Part shown: piece after piece, positions 21,533 through 22,571 of the stretch
Layout of the letters: every line of letters begins with the position of its first letter
Numbering within the stretch: position 1 is the first letter of the stretch
Origin: Actinomycetes bacterium
GTDB taxonomy: Bacteria > Actinomycetota > Thermoleophilia > Solirubrobacterales > 70-9
Direction of reading: 5' to 3'
Assembly: GCA_023434465.1 (NCBI GenBank)
Contig: JAEYSQ010000196.1
Coordinates: 1-22,571, forward strand
DNA: 22,571 nucleotides
Made by a program: the position numbers and the translations under genes
Notes under the pieces: generated by a model
Databases searched by the model: none
What the model saw: only the letters and a program-made list of their open reading frames with translations
What the model was told of the DNA's origin: nothing

Positions 21533-22571
21533 ATGACTGCTACAGAATCTTCAGAAGAAACCACTGTGGATGAGGCTTCGGAAGCCAAATTCAGCCTGGA
21601 GCTGAACCAGGACCAGAAGGACATCCAGGAATGGGTTCACGGCTTCGCCGAGAACGTGATGCGGCCCGCTGCCCACGAGTGGGACGAGCGCGAAGAGTTC
21701 CCCTGGGAAATCGTCCAGGAAGCCGCCAAGATCGGCCTCTACGGATTCGAAGGTACCGCCCAGTTCTTCGCCGACCCGACCGGCCTCAGCCTGCCGATCG
21801 TCAACGAGGAACTGTTCTGGGGGGATGCCGGCCTCGGCATGGCCATCCAGGGCACCGGCCTCGCCGTCGCCTCGATCTTCGGCCAGGGCACTCCCGAACA
21901 GATGGGCGAGTGGGTCCCGCAGTGCTACGGCACCGAGGACGACGTCAAGGTCGCCGCGTTCTGCGCCTCCGAGCCCGACGCCGGTTCCGACGTCTCCGGC
22001 GTCCGGACCACCGCCAAGTACGACGAAGCCAACGACGAATGGGTGATCAACGGCCAGAAGGCATGGGCGACCAACGGCGGCATCGCCAACGTCCACGTGG
22101 TGATCGCCTCGGTCGACCGTGAGCTCGGCTCCCGCGGCCACGCCGCCTTCATCATCCCGCCGAACACCCCCGGCTGCTCGCAGGGCGCGAAGGTCCAGAA
22201 GCACGGCATCCGTGCCTCTCACACCGCCGACGTCCACCTCGACGATTGCCGCGTACCCGGCAACTGTCTGCTCGGTGGTAAAGAGAAGCTCGACGAGCGT
22301 CTCGCCCGCGTCCGTGAAGGCAAGAAGGGCAAGCAGCAGGCTGCCATGGCGACCTTCGAGGCTTCTCGCCCGATCGTCGGCGCCCAGGCGATCGGCATTG
22401 CCCGCGCCGCTTACGAGTACGCCCTGGAGTACGCCAAGGAGCGCGTCCAGTTTGGCCGCGCGATCATCGAGAACCAGGCGATCGCCTTCACCCTCGCCAA
22501 CATGGCACTCGAGATCGACGCCGCCCGTCTCCTCGTCTGGCGTGCCTCCTGGATGGGTCGCAACCAGGTCC
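21533..22571 (+). CDS. Acyl-CoA dehydrogenase (partial, runs off the window)
   Basis: The enzyme oxidises acyl-CoA to trans-2-enoyl-CoA with FAD, the first step of beta-oxidation. 346 codons are visible without a stop. An acidic N-terminal tail (about 1-22) precedes the helical N-terminal domain. The FAD/substrate motif FCASEPDAGSDVSGVRT and INGQKAWATNGG mark the middle beta domain, and YAKERVQFGRAIIENQAI opens the C-terminal helical domain. Near residues 247-270 a Lys/Arg-rich segment (KEKLDERLARVREGKKGKQQ) replaces the usual GEEGxGF loop. The catalytic base, expected nearer the C-terminus, is outside the window. Arginine is almost always CGC or CGT (15 of 17 codons), unlike the CGG-rich neighbours, which suggests strong expression. 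The gene starts 98 bases after dnaE and probably has its own promoter. Confidence 0.92.
   Translation, partial: MTATESSEETTVDEASEAKFSLELNQDQKDIQEWVHGFAENVMRPAAHEWDEREEFPWEIVQEAAKIGLYGFEGTAQFFADPTGLSLPIVNEELFWGDAGLGMAIQGTGLAVASIFGQGTPEQMGEWVPQCYGTEDDVKVAAFCASEPDAGSDVSGVRTTAKYDEANDEWVINGQKAWATNGGIANVHVVIASVDRELGSRGHAAFIIPPNTPGCSQGAKVQKHGIRASHTADVHLDDCRVPGNCLLGGKEKLDERLARVREGKKGKQQAAMATFEASRPIVGAQAIGIARAAYEYALEYAKERVQFGRAIIENQAIAFTLANMALEIDAARLLVWRASWMGRNQV

Overview
The window is GC-rich, densely coded chromosomal DNA. It looks like a housekeeping region of an actinobacterium, probably a deep-branching class such as Thermoleophilia. This rests on base composition, an Rpf-like cell-wall protein, an actinobacterial DnaE with an intact PHP domain, and the order infC / rpmI-rplT / trmH / pheST / argCJBD / argG, which matches the order known from Mycobacterium. 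The lineage is an inference. No tRNA, rRNA, CRISPR array, insertion sequence or prophage was seen, and no gene-free stretch exceeds 300 bases.

Layout. The end of an unidentified gene (1-93) is followed by thrS and infC on the + strand. Two genes then run on the - strand: wecB and a secreted Ig-like protein. Plus-strand coding resumes with rpmI-rplT, which overlap and end at a strong terminator (5489-5525). From 5551 to 16183 ten genes run closely on the + strand: trmH, pheS, pheT, argC, argJ, argB, argD, a single-pass membrane protein, argG and a 59-residue membrane protein. Many of these overlap by 4-8 bases. Next come an Rpf-like coiled-coil protein (+) and sixA (-), which converge on a large hairpin. 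sixA diverges from dnaE (+). The window ends inside an acyl-CoA dehydrogenase gene (+).

How the genes work together. thrS, infC, rpmI, rplT, trmH and pheST belong to translation. argC, argJ, argB, argD and argG cover most of arginine biosynthesis; the acetyl cycle is closed by ArgJ. argF, argR and argH are not in the window. The uncharacterised membrane protein sits where argF-argR lie in mycobacteria. wecB, the Ig-like protein and the Rpf-like protein concern the cell envelope.

The most interesting observations: (1) five likely first genes of transcripts have a TANNNT box 6-8 bases before the start codon and no Shine-Dalgarno, whereas several operon-internal genes have good ones, which suggests widespread leaderless transcription; (2) envelope genes on the opposite strand split the normally contiguous infC-rpmI-rplT cluster; (3) an Asp/Thr/Gly-rich membrane protein is translationally coupled to argG; (4) an Rpf-type catalytic domain sits on a PcsB/CwlO-like coiled coil.
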